Both the position numbers and the translations under genes were made by a program. Under the pieces are notes generated by a model that was given only the letters and a program-made list of their open reading frames with translations, was not told where the DNA came from and did not search any database. From Alteribacillus iranensis (GTDB lineage Bacteria; Bacillota; Bacilli; Bacillales; Marinococcaceae), in NCBI RefSeq assembly GCF_900113025.1, contig NZ_FONT01000003.1, forward strand, positions 62,001-126,000: a DNA stretch of 64,000 nt, given 5' to 3'. Shown in pieces: positions 1-8,197 of this stretch. Position 1 is the first letter of the stretch. Each line of letters opens with the position of its first letter.

Positions 1-403
1 GTTTTTTGAAAAAGTACTTGCTTTGTTGACAGAGGTGGGAGAACTTGCAAACGAGACGCGTTGCTTTAAATTTTGGAGCAACAAACCTGCTTCTGAAAAA
101 CCTGTGATATTGGAAGAGTACGTGGATGGTATCCATTTTATTCTCTCTCTTGGGATAGACGGAGGCTGGGAAGAAACTCCAGATGAGCCTGTGGAAAGTA
201 ACATATCGTGGACAGAGCAATTTATCCGCGTCCACCAAGAAATTATGAACTTCCAACAAGAGCCCGGAAAAGAGAGGTTTTTGACAGTGTTCCGTGAGTA
301 CTTACAATTAGGAAAACAACTAGGGTTTACTATGGAAGAAATAGAAACGGCCTATTATTCGAAAAATAAAATGAATCATAAGAGACAAATAGAAGGATAT
401 TAA
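1..403 (+). CDS. dUTPase, all-alpha (dUTPase_2/MazG-like) family, 5'-truncated
   Basis: The frame is open from base 2, so the true start lies left of the window. The all-alpha dUTPase family hydrolyses dUTP to dUMP and PPi, which keeps uracil out of DNA and feeds thymidylate synthesis. The Mg-binding pattern ExxE...ExxD is visible as EVGE in the first visible helix and EYVD about 30 residues later, followed by GIHFILSLG. This is the usual arrangement of dimeric dUTPase_2 proteins. It lies just upstream of ysdC, a position I recall for this gene in other Bacillaceae. It ends at TAA 401-403. No terminator is evident in the following 111 bases. Family call is fairly secure; the full length is unknown. 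Confidence 0.75.
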   Translation, partial: FFEKVLALLTEVGELANETRCFKFWSNKPASEKPVILEEYVDGIHFILSLGIDGGWEETPDEPVESNISWTEQFIRVHQEIMNFQQEPGKERFLTVFREYLQLGKQLGFTMEEIETAYYSKNKMNHKRQIEGY

Positions 404-514
404 AGGAAGAACAAAGAAATAATGGTAGCGGTACGGTTCGAAGCATTTGATTATTTTAGCGTTGTCATTCTACAATAAAGAAATAGCAATGGAACATTAA
501 AGGAGGAGTATACA

Positions 515-1600
515 TTGGCAGAAATGGATCAAACACTTACTATGCTTAAAGAACTAACAGATGCTAAAGGTATTCCAGGTAATGAGAAAGAGCCGCGTGA
601 AATAATGAATAAACATATCTCTCCGTTTGCTGATGAGATGACGACTGATAATCTTGGCAGCTTGATTGCAAAGAAAACAGGAAAAGCTGGCGGGCCAAAA
701 GTAATGATCACGGGCCACCTCGATGAAATCGGCTTTATGATTACCCATATTGACGAGAAAGGTTTTTTGAAGTTTGAGACAGTTGGTGGCTGGTGGAGTC
801 AGGTGATGCTTGCACAACGCGTGACGATCATGACTAGGAAAGGCAATATAGTAGGTGTGATTGGCTCAAAACCTCCTCATATTTTGCCGGCAGATCAACG
901 GAAAAAAGCAGTGGAAATTAAAGACATGTTCATTGATATAGGTGCTTCCAGCAGAGAAGAGGCTGAAGAGTTTGGAGTCCGTCCAGGAGATTCAGTGGTT
1001 CCAATTTGTGATTTTACAGTGATGAATAATGAGAAGCTGTTAATGGCGAAAGCGTGGGATAATCGAATTGGCTGCGCTATTGCCATTGAAGTGCTAAGAA
1101 GACTGGAAAATGAAACTCACTCCAATGAAGTGTATGGAGTAGGAGCTGTACAAGAAGAAGTCGGATTACGTGGTGCGAAAACGGCAGCTCATAAAATCCA
1201 ACCTGATATTGGTTTTGCAGTAGATGTGGGAATAGCAGGTGACACACCTGGAATCTCCGATAATGATGCTACTGCGGAGATAGGAAAAGGCCCTCAGATT
1301 TTGGTGTACGACCGTTCCATGGTGTCTCATAAAGGGCTTCGCGATTTTGTAACGGACATTGCAGATAAACACAATATTCCTTATCAGTTTGAGGCCATGA
1401 GCGGAGGTGGAACAGACGCCGGTTCCATTCATCTTTCTGGTGACGGAGTACCAACGTTAGCAATCACAGTTCCTACTCGTTATATTCACACTCATGCTGC
1501 TATTCTCCACCGTGATGATTTTGAAAATGCAGTTCAATTACTAGTGGAAGTGACGAAATCTCTAGATGAAGAAAAGGTAAAACAAATCACGTTTGATTAA
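515..1600 (+). CDS. ysdC: M42-family aminopeptidase/glucanase-like metallopeptidase (YsdC type)
   Basis: A 361-residue cytosolic M42 peptidase. The family forms large tetrahedral, dinuclear-metal aminopeptidase assemblies that trim short peptides; older annotation as endoglucanase is doubtful. Expected metal and catalytic segments are in order: GHLDEIGFM near residue 68, [17 protein letters not shown] with the catalytic Glu pair, [13 protein letters not shown], and the C-terminal HTHAAILH histidine. The TTG start at 515 is chosen because AGGAGG ends eight bases upstream and gives a typical N terminus (MAEMDQTL...). It is followed closely by a hairpin and converges with sspI. The exact substrate cannot be told from sequence. 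Confidence 0.88.
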   Translation: MAEMDQTLTMLKELTDAKGIPGNEKEPREIMNKHISPFADEMTTDNLGSLIAKKTGKAGGPKVMITGHLDEIGFMITHIDEKGFLKFETVGGWWSQVMLAQRVTIMTRKGNIVGVIGSKPPHILPADQRKKAVEIKDMFIDIGASSREEAEEFGVRPGDSVVPICDFTVMNNEKLLMAKAWDNRIGCAIAIEVLRRLENETHSNEVYGVGAVQEEVGLRGAKTAAHKIQPDIGFAVDVGIAGDTPGISDNDATAEIGKGPQILVYDRSMVSHKGLRDFVTDIADKHNIPYQFEAMSGGGTDAGSIHLSGDGVPTLAITVPTRYIHTHAAILHRDDFENAVQLLVEVTKSLDEEKVKQITFD

Positions 1601-1604
1601 AAAG

Positions 1605-1655
1605 AAGGGGCTGGTAACAAAAGGTCATCACACATGACCTTTTGACAGCCCTTTT
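1605..1655. terminator. Nested hairpin after ysdC
   Basis: An inner perfect 10-bp stem (AAAAGGTCAT / ATGACCTTTT) sits inside an outer AAGGGGCTG / CAGCCCTTTT pairing, directly after the ysdC stop. It ends in CCCTTTTAAC. It probably ends ysdC transcription, although the T-run is short. Confidence 0.6.
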
Positions 1656-1854
1656 AACGTATTTAAAATGGGTGTATTCAGAATGTAGCACGAAGCGTCA
1701 TCCATTTTTCAGCGTATCCGAACGATATCTTAAGAACTCCGCGGTCTGTGGAACCGCGGCAATGCTTACCACCCTGTTACGCGCTACTCTCACAGAAATA
1801 AGCTTGCACTTTTTTTGGGCCGTGTAAGGATACGTATTGTCCAAAAGAGGCTCT

Positions 1855-2064
1855 CTATGAATTTAACCCTTGTGCTATTTCAGAGATCACCTTATCTTTT
1901 TCATTCTCATCTGCTTGGCTCCAAAATACTTCAAAGAGAACCCCTAGACCCGGGAGCATTTTCTCTTCGCCACTTTGAATGGCATCTTGAATAGTCGCCT
2001 CTACTTGCTGCGCATTATGTCCTGAAATATTTTGTAAAATCGCTTCTCTTAAGTTAAAAGACAT
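1855..2064 (-). CDS. sspI: Small acid-soluble spore protein SspI
   Basis: A 69-residue protein matching the SspI minor SASP family, whose members accumulate in the forespore; SspI has a role in spore outgrowth. The central segment [16 protein letters not shown] is the family signature. The stop is at 1855-1857. Two tandem ATGs are possible. The second (2064) gives the family N terminus M-S-F-N-L-R and lies eight bases from AGGAGG, so it is preferred over 2067. The gene is monocistronic on the minus strand between ysdC and ysgA, as in B. subtilis. A SigG-type promoter lies just upstream (see 2115-2144), in line with forespore-only expression. Confidence 0.93.
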   Translation of the reverse strand: MSFNLREAILQNISGHNAQQVEATIQDAIQSGEEKMLPGLGVLFEVFWSQADENEKDKVISEIAQGLNS

Positions 2065-2114
2065 CATGCTAACCTCCTAATTGTGATAAAATATAAAATA
2101 CTTACTTATAGACC

Positions 2115-2144
2115 TAGTATGGCTGTGAAAATGAAATATATGTA
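2115..2144 (-). promoter_or_regulatory. Forespore SigG-type promoter for sspI
   Basis: Read on the minus strand there is TACATA, a 17-bp spacer, then CATACTA. The SigG consensus is TGMATA with CATAMTA, so the -10 is perfect and the -35 differs at one base. It would start transcription about 40 bases upstream of sspI. No good sigma-A alternative is seen here. Confidence 0.65.
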
Positions 2145-2165
2145 TATTAGGGGAAGGGAAAACCA

Positions 2166-2936
2166 GTGAATCGAATTGAATCTGTTAAAAACCCACTGAT
2201 TAAGAAAGTGAAGCGCCTACATAAAAGAAAATATCGGGAAAAAGAGCAGCTCTTCATTGTAGAAGGATTTCATTTAGTGGAAGAAGCCCTTAAACATAAT
2301 GCCCGTGTAAAAGAAATTTTTCTCGAAGATGAGGCAGAATTGCCAGGAGGCTTCGACTTTTCCTATGTCCATTTGACGCTCGTCTCCCATCAAGTCATGA
2401 AAGAAATGAGTATGACGGAAACGCCGCAAGGAATCTTGGCAGTCTGTGAGCATAAGGATGATGACTCTGTCAGTATCCAATTACAAAAGGAAGATAGCTT
2501 TCTGTTTGTAGATGGTGTGCAGGATCCTGGCAATCTCGGAACGATGATTCGTACGGCAGATGCAGCTGGAATGACGGCAGTCATATTGGGGGAAGGCACG
2601 GTTGATCCATATAATGATAAAGTCATCCGAGCAACACAAGGGTCTCTATTTCATATTCCGTTAATAAAAGGAGACTTGGAGGATTGGATCAAACGTTGTA
2701 AAGAAAGTGGAATTCCTGTCTTTGGCAGTGCGTTAGAAGAAGGAACAACGCATTCTGCCATTGCTTCTCAAGAAGGGTTTGCGTTAATAGTTGGCAATGA
2801 AGGGGCAGGAGTCAATTCCGAGTGGCTGGAACGCTGCGACCAAATTATTTATGTCCCCATATACGGTGAGGCGGAATCATTAAACGTTTCTGTAGCTACC
2901 GGTATACTGCTTTATCATTTAAAGGCTTCCTTGTAA
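2166..2936 (+). CDS. ysgA: TrmH/SpoU-family RNA 2'-O-methyltransferase (YsgA)
   Basis: A 256-residue SPOUT methyltransferase expected to move a methyl group from S-adenosylmethionine to a ribose 2'-OH of rRNA or tRNA. The N-terminal substrate-binding part (residues 1-95, KVKRLHKRKYREKE) is followed by the knotted catalytic domain with its three motifs: NLGTMIRTADAAG, ALIVGNEGAGV, and SLNVSVATGILLYHL at the C terminus. GTG at 2166 follows GGGGAAGGG at a suitable distance. It lies between sspI and pheS as in B. subtilis. The family is clear; the target nucleotide is not known from sequence. Confidence 0.88.
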   Translation: MNRIESVKNPLIKKVKRLHKRKYREKEQLFIVEGFHLVEEALKHNARVKEIFLEDEAELPGGFDFSYVHLTLVSHQVMKEMSMTETPQGILAVCEHKDDDSVSIQLQKEDSFLFVDGVQDPGNLGTMIRTADAAGMTAVILGEGTVDPYNDKVIRATQGSLFHIPLIKGDLEDWIKRCKESGIPVFGSALEEGTTHSAIASQEGFALIVGNEGAGVNSEWLERCDQIIYVPIYGEAESLNVSVATGILLYHLKASL

Positions 2937-2991
2937 GAGAAGCTTGCAAACAACTTGAAAGTTTCTTATACTTAACGTTGATTAAATTATT

Positions 2992-3249
2992 TTATAGTAC
3001 AAAGGCTGTGAAAGAGAGTAGTACATCAGTAGTGTTCTATTCAGGGAAGAAATGTCATAGACTGAAAGCATTTCTATAGAAAAGCTGATCGAATTCGCTC
3101 TGGAGCTGGCACCGGAAACACAGATCTCTGTAAAGGTGACCCGGGACGTCCCGTTATTGAAAAATGAAGTGAACTGTCTGATCTGCTGACAGTTAACAAG
3201 GGTGGTACCGCGAACCTTCGTCCCTTCTATTTGGGATGAGGGTTTTTTT
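2992..3249 (+). promoter_or_regulatory. T-box riboswitch leader of pheST, Phe (UUC) specifier
   Basis: A tRNA-sensing leader. The conserved T-box AGGGTGGTACCGCG is at 3199-3212. The specifier loop reads GAATTCGCTCTGGAG, making TTC (3094-3096) the specifier codon, right for tRNA-Phe. The GAGAGTAGTA segment near 3013 belongs to Stem I. The terminator stem AACCTTCGTCCC / GGGATGAGGGTT (3213-3242) is followed by seven T and overlaps the antiterminator. By family knowledge, uncharged tRNA-Phe binding lets transcription pass into pheS. The promoter is not certain: TTGCAA-16-TTATAC at 2944-2971 is one candidate. Confidence 0.92.
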
Positions 3250-3309
3250 GTGCTGTTTTTTTAGTCCAGATATTTCGTATAACGTTATCACAACGATAGG
3301 AGGATTGTT

Positions 3310-4344
3310 ATGATTGACCGACTGCAAGAATTGAGAGAAGAAGCTTTACAAGAATTGGAGAAAGCAAGTTCTGTTAAAGATATTGATGAAGTACGAGTGA
3401 AATACTTAGGAAAAAAAGGACCAATCACGGAAGTCCTGCGTGGTATGGGGAAGCTGTCGGCAGAGGAAAGACCAAAAGTTGGGCAGTTAGCAAACGAAGT
3501 ACGTGAAGATATACAAGCGAAAGTGGAAGAGAAAACAGAAGAAATGGAAGCAGCAGCTTTAGAAGCGCAGCTAGCATCGGAACGTATTGATGTTACTCTG
3601 CCTGGCCGAGAAGTGAAAAGAGGAGCTCGTCATCCTCTAACTGCAGTCATAGAGGAAATTGAAGATATATTTATTGGTCTTGGCTTTCAGGTTACGGAAG
3701 GTCCAGAAGTGGAGACTGATTATTATAATTTTGAAGCTTTAAACTTACCTCCCGACCATCCGGCGCGTGATATGCAAGACTCGTTTTATGTAACAGATGA
3801 TATGCTCTTACGGACGCAAACTTCCCCCGTACAAGCGCGGACGATGGAAAAACATAACGGAGTGGGACCGGTTAAAATTATCTGCCCCGGCAAAGTGTAC
3901 CGTCGGGATGATGATGATGCCACTCATTCCCATCAATTTATGCAAATAGAGGGGCTTTACGTAGATAAAGGGGTAAGAATGAGTGACTTAAAAGGAATCT
4001 TGAATACATTTGTTAAGAACTATTTTGGAGCCGAAAGGAATATACGTCTACGGCCAAGCTTTTTCCCTTTTACAGAGCCTTCCGTAGAAGTGGACGTCTC
4101 ATGCGGTATTTGCGCGGGTGAAGGATGTCGTGTCTGTAAGCAATCTGGCTGGATTGAAGTGTTGGGAGCAGGAATGGTACACCCTCGTGTATTAGAGATG
4201 AGCGGCTTTGATGCGAAAGAATATAGTGGATTTGCATTCGGAATGGGTGTGGAGCGATTTGCATTATTGAAGTATGGCATTGATGATATCCGTCATTTCT
4301 ACACAAATGATATACGTTTTCTGGATCAATTTAAACGGGTGTAA
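3310..4344 (+). CDS. pheS: Phenylalanyl-tRNA synthetase alpha subunit
   Basis: A 344-residue catalytic subunit of the (alpha-beta)2 class II synthetase that charges tRNA-Phe with phenylalanine. The N-terminal coiled coil (to about residue 90) is followed by the class II core: TSPVQARTM, the HQFMQIEGL motif-2 region, and motif 3 [18 protein letters not shown] near the C terminus. A four-cysteine cluster ([12 protein letters not shown]) is the usual PheS insert. ATG follows AGGAGG by eight bases. Length matches the Bacillus family. It forms an operon with pheT 13 bases downstream, under the Phe T-box. Confidence 0.97.
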   Translation: MIDRLQELREEALQELEKASSVKDIDEVRVKYLGKKGPITEVLRGMGKLSAEERPKVGQLANEVREDIQAKVEEKTEEMEAAALEAQLASERIDVTLPGREVKRGARHPLTAVIEEIEDIFIGLGFQVTEGPEVETDYYNFEALNLPPDHPARDMQDSFYVTDDMLLRTQTSPVQARTMEKHNGVGPVKIICPGKVYRRDDDDATHSHQFMQIEGLYVDKGVRMSDLKGILNTFVKNYFGAERNIRLRPSFFPFTEPSVEVDVSCGICAGEGCRVCKQSGWIEVLGAGMVHPRVLEMSGFDAKEYSGFAFGMGVERFALLKYGIDDIRHFYTNDIRFLDQFKRV

Positions 4345-4357
4345 GGAGGCAAAAAAC

Positions 4358-6781
4358 ATGCTTGTATCATATGAATGGTTGAAAGAATACGTAGAAATAG
4401 GGGATTTGACTCCGGAAGAGGTAGCTGAAAAGCTGACCCGCGGCGGCGTAGAAGTAGATGTGATTATTCCGCGAAGCGAAGGACTTGATCACGTAGTCGT
4501 CGGTTATGTAGAAGAGTGTCAACAACACCCTAACGCAGATAAATTGAATATTTGTCAGGTCAATACAGGGGAAGAAACGGCACAGATCATATGCGGTGCT
4601 CCTAACGTGGCAGCTGGGCAGCGCGTTGCTGTAGCCAAACCAGGAGCGCGGCTGCCTGGAGGAATCAAAATAAAGAAGGCAAAACTAAGAGGGGAACGTT
4701 CAGAAGGAATGATTTGTTCCCTGCAAGAGTTAGGAATTGAGCAAAAACTAGTGACGAAAGAATTTATAGATGGGATTTATGTCTTCCCGGAAGAGGCCAA
4801 GGTAGGGGAAGATGCTGTCGAACAATTGGGTCTCCGCGATACGGTGTTAGAGCTAGATTTAACACCTAACCGTGCTGACTGTCTTAGCATGATCGGGGTT
4901 GCCTATGAAATGGCAGCGTTATTAGATCGAGAAGTACGTCACCCAGGGAATGATTTTCACGAGTCTGAAGAAGCAGCATCCGACGTGGTATCGGTTCATA
5001 TCGACGTACCGGAAGATAACCCATACTATGGCGCACATGTCATTAAAAATGTCACCATTAAGCCTTCTCCAATGTGGATACAAAATCGTTTAACAGCAGC
5101 TGGAATTCGTCCGATTAATAATGTCGTGGATATCACCAACTATGTATTGCTAGAGTACGGTCAACCGCTTCATGCATTCGATCTTCATCGGTTCGGCTCC
5201 AACCAGATTGTTGTTAGGCGAGCAGAGAACGGAGAAAAAATAACGACCTTAGACGACGAAGTTAGGACGTTAACGGAAGATCATATGGTCATTACGAATG
5301 GTACAGAACCAACAGCCTTAGCCGGTGTCATGGGCGGTGCATTCTCGGAAGTGCAAAATGACACCACCACCATTTTATTAGAAGCCGCATATTTTACCCC
5401 ATCCAGAGTGCGAAAAGCTTCAAAGGACTTAGGACTCCGTAGTGAATCAAGTATCCGATTTGAAAAAGGGATTGACTCAGGACGGGTGGAAGAAGCAGCA
5501 GAACGAGCGGTATCATTGTTAGAAAAGTATGCAGACGGGGTGGTCCTAAAAGGAAAAGTGCATGAGGATTATCGCCCGAAAGAGCACCGGACAATAACTA
5601 CTACTTCAGAAAGATTGAATCAAATCTTAGGCACAGATTTAAAAGCGGATGAGATGCTCTCCATCTTCAGGCGTTTACGTCTAGAGGCAAAAACAGAAAC
5701 AGAGGATCGTTTAGTAGTAAACATCCCGTCACGGCGGCCAGATTTAGAAATTGAAGAAGATCTTTCCGAAGAAGTGGCACGGTTATATGGTTATGACCGT
5801 ATTCCTGTTACGTTGCCAGAGGGAATAACCACGCCTGGGTCACTAACCCCTGTGCAGAAAAAAAGACGTAAAGTACGCAGATATTTGGAAGCAAGTGGGT
5901 TACACGAAGCCATTACTTATTCCTTAACAAGTAAGAAAAAGACACAACAATTTTTATTGAATGATGTTTCAGGAACCGTCGAAGTATCTTTACCAATGAG
6001 CGAAGAACGTAGCACGATGCGGACTAGTTTGATTCCTCATCTATTGGATGCTGTTCAATATAATCAGAACAGACAAATGAATGATACGGCAGTATTTGAA
6101 TTAGGGTCAGTATTTATTGGAGAAGAAGGCGAACTAACAAGACAGCCGGAAGAAAAAACAATGCTTGGAGCAGCCATAAGCGGTACATGGGAAGTGCAAT
6201 TATGGCAAGGAGAAAAGACAGAAACTGACTTTTATGTAGTGAAAGGGATAATTGAAGGATTGTTTGAAGAACTACAATTCTCCCATGCTCTTTCGTTCAC
6301 TCCTTCTAAAAAGGGTGAGCTTCACCCGGGACGTAGCGCAGACATTCTGTTCAACGATCGGAATATTGGGTTTATCGGCCAAGTTCACCCACGAACAGCG
6401 AAGGAATGGGGGCTTAAAGAAACATATGTATTTCAATTAGATTTGGATCTTCTCTTAACGGAAGAGACTAATACTCTTTCATATGAACCGCTTCCTCGTT
6501 ATCCATCTATTGCCAGAGACATTGCATTAGTAGTTAATAAAGATATTCCTGCTGCAGAGGTGAAAGAAGTAATAGAGAACGCGGGAGGAACTCTACTGAA
6601 AAATGTAACTCTCTTTGATCTGTATGAAGGGGAAAAATTAGAAGCCGGCAAGAAATCATTAGCGTTTTCCCTTGTTTACTTAGATCCTGAGCGTACATTG
6701 ACGGATGAAGAAGTAACAAAAACACACGAAAATGTACTTGTCGACCTAAAAGAAAAGCTAGATGTGGAATTGAGAAGATAG
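4358..6781 (+). CDS. pheT: Phenylalanyl-tRNA synthetase beta subunit
   Basis: An 807-residue beta subunit. Domains in order: an N-terminal EMAP/tRNA-binding OB fold (about 40-155, HPNADKLNICQV, ICGAPNV), the B3/B4 editing module that clears Tyr-tRNA-Phe, the B5 domain, the catalytic-like core (RRPDLEIEEDLSEEVARLYGY), and the C-terminal anticodon-binding ferredoxin fold (from about YPSIARDIALVV). The start is ATG 4358 because AAGGAGG lies seven bases upstream and the product begins MLVSYEWLKEYV, typical of the family. The frame is open further back to 4274, but that overlaps pheS and is not used. Confidence 0.97.
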   Translation: MLVSYEWLKEYVEIGDLTPEEVAEKLTRGGVEVDVIIPRSEGLDHVVVGYVEECQQHPNADKLNICQVNTGEETAQIICGAPNVAAGQRVAVAKPGARLPGGIKIKKAKLRGERSEGMICSLQELGIEQKLVTKEFIDGIYVFPEEAKVGEDAVEQLGLRDTVLELDLTPNRADCLSMIGVAYEMAALLDREVRHPGNDFHESEEAASDVVSVHIDVPEDNPYYGAHVIKNVTIKPSPMWIQNRLTAAGIRPINNVVDITNYVLLEYGQPLHAFDLHRFGSNQIVVRRAENGEKITTLDDEVRTLTEDHMVITNGTEPTALAGVMGGAFSEVQNDTTTILLEAAYFTPSRVRKASKDLGLRSESSIRFEKGIDSGRVEEAAERAVSLLEKYADGVVLKGKVHEDYRPKEHRTITTTSERLNQILGTDLKADEMLSIFRRLRLEAKTETEDRLVVNIPSRRPDLEIEEDLSEEVARLYGYDRIPVTLPEGITTPGSLTPVQKKRRKVRRYLEASGLHEAITYSLTSKKKTQQFLLNDVSGTVEVSLPMSEERSTMRTSLIPHLLDAVQYNQNRQMNDTAVFELGSVFIGEEGELTRQPEEKTMLGAAISGTWEVQLWQGEKTETDFYVVKGIIEGLFEELQFSHALSFTPSKKGELHPGRSADILFNDRNIGFIGQVHPRTAKEWGLKETYVFQLDLDLLLTEETNTLSYEPLPRYPSIARDIALVVNKDIPAAEVKEVIENAGGTLLKNVTLFDLYEGEKLEAGKKSLAFSLVYLDPERTLTDEEVTKTHENVLVDLKEKLDVELRR

Positions 6782-6894
6782 ATCCAATCAAGGGAAGGTT
6801 ATACACCATACGAAACAAGAAAGTATCATTTGTAGAAATTTGTCTCTGTGTCCCTCTAGAAGAAATGGGATTATAAGTCATATGCAAAGCTTAC

Positions 6895-6930
6895 CGCCTC
6901 TTGCGGGCATGAGAAACCGCAGGAGGCGAC
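6895..6930. terminator. GC-rich hairpin between pheT and zapA
   Basis: CGCCTC-TT-GCGG pairs with CCGC-AG-GAGGCG around a 10-base loop, about 110 bases after pheT. Only ACTCATTTTC follows, so termination would be weak. The 267-base gap between pheT and zapA is where B. subtilis carries rnhC; no coding sequence is left here. Confidence 0.45.
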
Positions 6931-6979
6931 TCATTTTCACGTGAGGTACATACGTCCTGGTCGTAACATCTTAAATCGT

Positions 6980-7008
6980 TTTTCATTCTTGATTGATTCT
7001 GCTATGAT
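6980..7008 (+). promoter_or_regulatory. Extended -10 promoter of zapA
   Basis: TG-C-TATGAT at 7000-7008 is an extended -10. TTTTCA stands 17 bp upstream as a weak -35. It lies about 40 bases ahead of the chosen zapA start. The position supports a GTG start for zapA at 7049 rather than the longer open frame from 6941, which would run through this promoter. Confidence 0.5.
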
Positions 7009-7048
7009 AATGGGTAGGTATTTTCGCAGAGGACGGGGGGTTTCTCCG

Positions 7049-7312
7049 GTGGACGAAGAAAAGAATATAAATCGTACGACCGTTAGCATATATGGACAAC
7101 AATATACCATAAAGGGTGAGTCGCCTTCGGAGCACGTGAAAGTTGTCTCTGAGTACGTAGATTCGAAAATGAGAGAGATTAAGAAGAAAAATCCATATCT
7201 GGATACGACGAAGCTGGCAGTCTTGACTGCGTTAAACACAGCAGATGAATATATAACACTAAGAGAAAAGCTGAAAGAGGACGAGAGTAATAAGAGAGAT
7301 GGGGAACGTTAA
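7049..7312 (+). CDS. zapA: Cell division protein ZapA
   Basis: An 87-residue FtsZ-associated protein that bundles FtsZ protofilaments at the division septum. The family core is clear: TTVSIYGQQYTIKG at the N terminus, then EHVKVVSEYVDSKMREI, NPYLDTTKLAVLTALNTADEYI, and a charged C-terminal helix. The GTG start at 7049 follows a GGGGGG ribosome site by eight bases and yields a length close to B. subtilis ZapA. The upstream in-frame stretch from 6941 is Arg-rich and unlike the family, so it is left out. It is followed after three bases by the CvpA-family gene. Confidence 0.88.
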   Translation: MDEEKNINRTTVSIYGQQYTIKGESPSEHVKVVSEYVDSKMREIKKKNPYLDTTKLAVLTALNTADEYITLREKLKEDESNKRDGER

Positions 7313-7315
7313 ATC

Positions 7316-7858
7316 ATGCTTAGTTTATTGCTGCTTTTGATTTTGGTTGGAAGTTTCTTTGTGGGATTAAGAAGAGGCTTTGTCTTGCAGCTCATCCATT
7401 TTGTCAGCTTTTTTATTGCTTTATTTGTTGCTTTTTATTTCTATCGGGATGTAGCTGAATACTTGCGCCTCTGGCTTCCTTATCCCCAAATATCAACAGA
7501 TGGAGATAATGTTATCTCTATGATGATAGAAGCGTTCGATATGGAAACTGTTTATTATGCTGGCATATCTTTTTTTCTATTGTTTATAGCTGCTAAAATT
7601 CTTCTGCAAATTATTGGATCCATGCTGGACTTTGTGTCTCATATACCTGTACTACGAACAATGAACCGGTGGCTAGGAGCTCTATTTGGATTAGCAGAGA
7701 CGTACTTAATTTTATTTATCTTACTTATTACAGCAGCTCTTATACCTATAGATTATGTGCAGCAGACAATAAATGAGTCGTGGGTTGCCAGTCTTATGGT
7801 GAATCATACTCCGTTTCTATCGGACTGGTTGAAACAATTATGGTCAGAAGGGATTTAA
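7316..7858 (+). CDS. yshB: CvpA-family integral membrane protein (YshB)
   Basis: A 180-residue protein of the CvpA (colicin V production) family. Four hydrophobic segments are visible (about 1-20, 24-46, 75-100, 118-145), with the typical GLRRGFV turn after the first helix. CvpA proteins are linked to envelope stress and membrane homeostasis, but the biochemical role is unclear. It starts three bases after zapA and is probably cotranscribed. Its TAA stop abuts a long inverted-repeat element, whose outer arm likely acts as the transcript end. The conserved order zapA-yshB-polX-mutS2 matches B. subtilis. Confidence 0.82.
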   Translation: MLSLLLLLILVGSFFVGLRRGFVLQLIHFVSFFIALFVAFYFYRDVAEYLRLWLPYPQISTDGDNVISMMIEAFDMETVYYAGISFFLLFIAAKILLQIIGSMLDFVSHIPVLRTMNRWLGALFGLAETYLILFILLITAALIPIDYVQQTINESWVASLMVNHTPFLSDWLKQLWSEGI

Positions 7859-8130
7859 AAGAGGCTGGGACAAAAGTATTTAAATGAAAGATAAATCCGA
7901 ACAACTTATGTTGTCGCTTTGTCAAAATACTTCGCTTTCCGCGGGCACGGCTTCAGCTTCCTCGGAAAGCGAAAACGGCTTTCCTGCGGGATCTTCAGCT
8001 CGTGCTGTTCCCGCTGGAGTCTACGTATTTTGACTACGCTGATACACTGCGTTTATGAAACGGGTGACTCCTTCGACATGTGATCGTTCGTCTTTAGAGT
8101 TGACTATTCTAGTTTTGTCCCAGCCTCTTT
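7858..8130. repeat. 273-bp inverted-repeat intergenic element
   Basis: The ends are an 18-bp perfect inverted repeat: 7858-7875 starts AAAGAGGCTGGGACAAAA and 8113-8130 is its exact reverse complement. Inside lies a second perfect pair, GTCAAAATAC (7921-7930) and GTATTTTGAC (8025-8034), then GC-rich segments such as GCTTTCCGCGGGCACGG. It has no coding frame. It resembles the GAGGCTGGGACAAAA-ended repeats I recall from many Bacillaceae genomes. It fills the yshB-polX gap and may also terminate transcription. It is too short and gene-free to be a transposon; a miniature mobile or RNA-structured repeat fits better. Confidence 0.8.
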
Positions 8131-8197
8131 GTTACAACCCTTTGTACGCATAGTATCTATACATTTTTGTTCTCTTGACCAGTAGGAGGTCTGGGAA

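Noticed and set aside
1642-1827. 61-codon frame in the ysdC-sspI gap
   Set aside because: It starts inside the ysdC terminator hairpin, has no ribosome site and looks unlike any protein.
4274-4357. Longer N terminus for pheT
   Set aside because: It overlaps the end of pheS and bypasses the strong AAGGAGG; family alignment starts at 4358.
6941-7048. Longer N terminus for zapA
   Set aside because: It spans a plausible promoter, is Arg-rich and is not a family feature; GTG 7049 has a better ribosome site.
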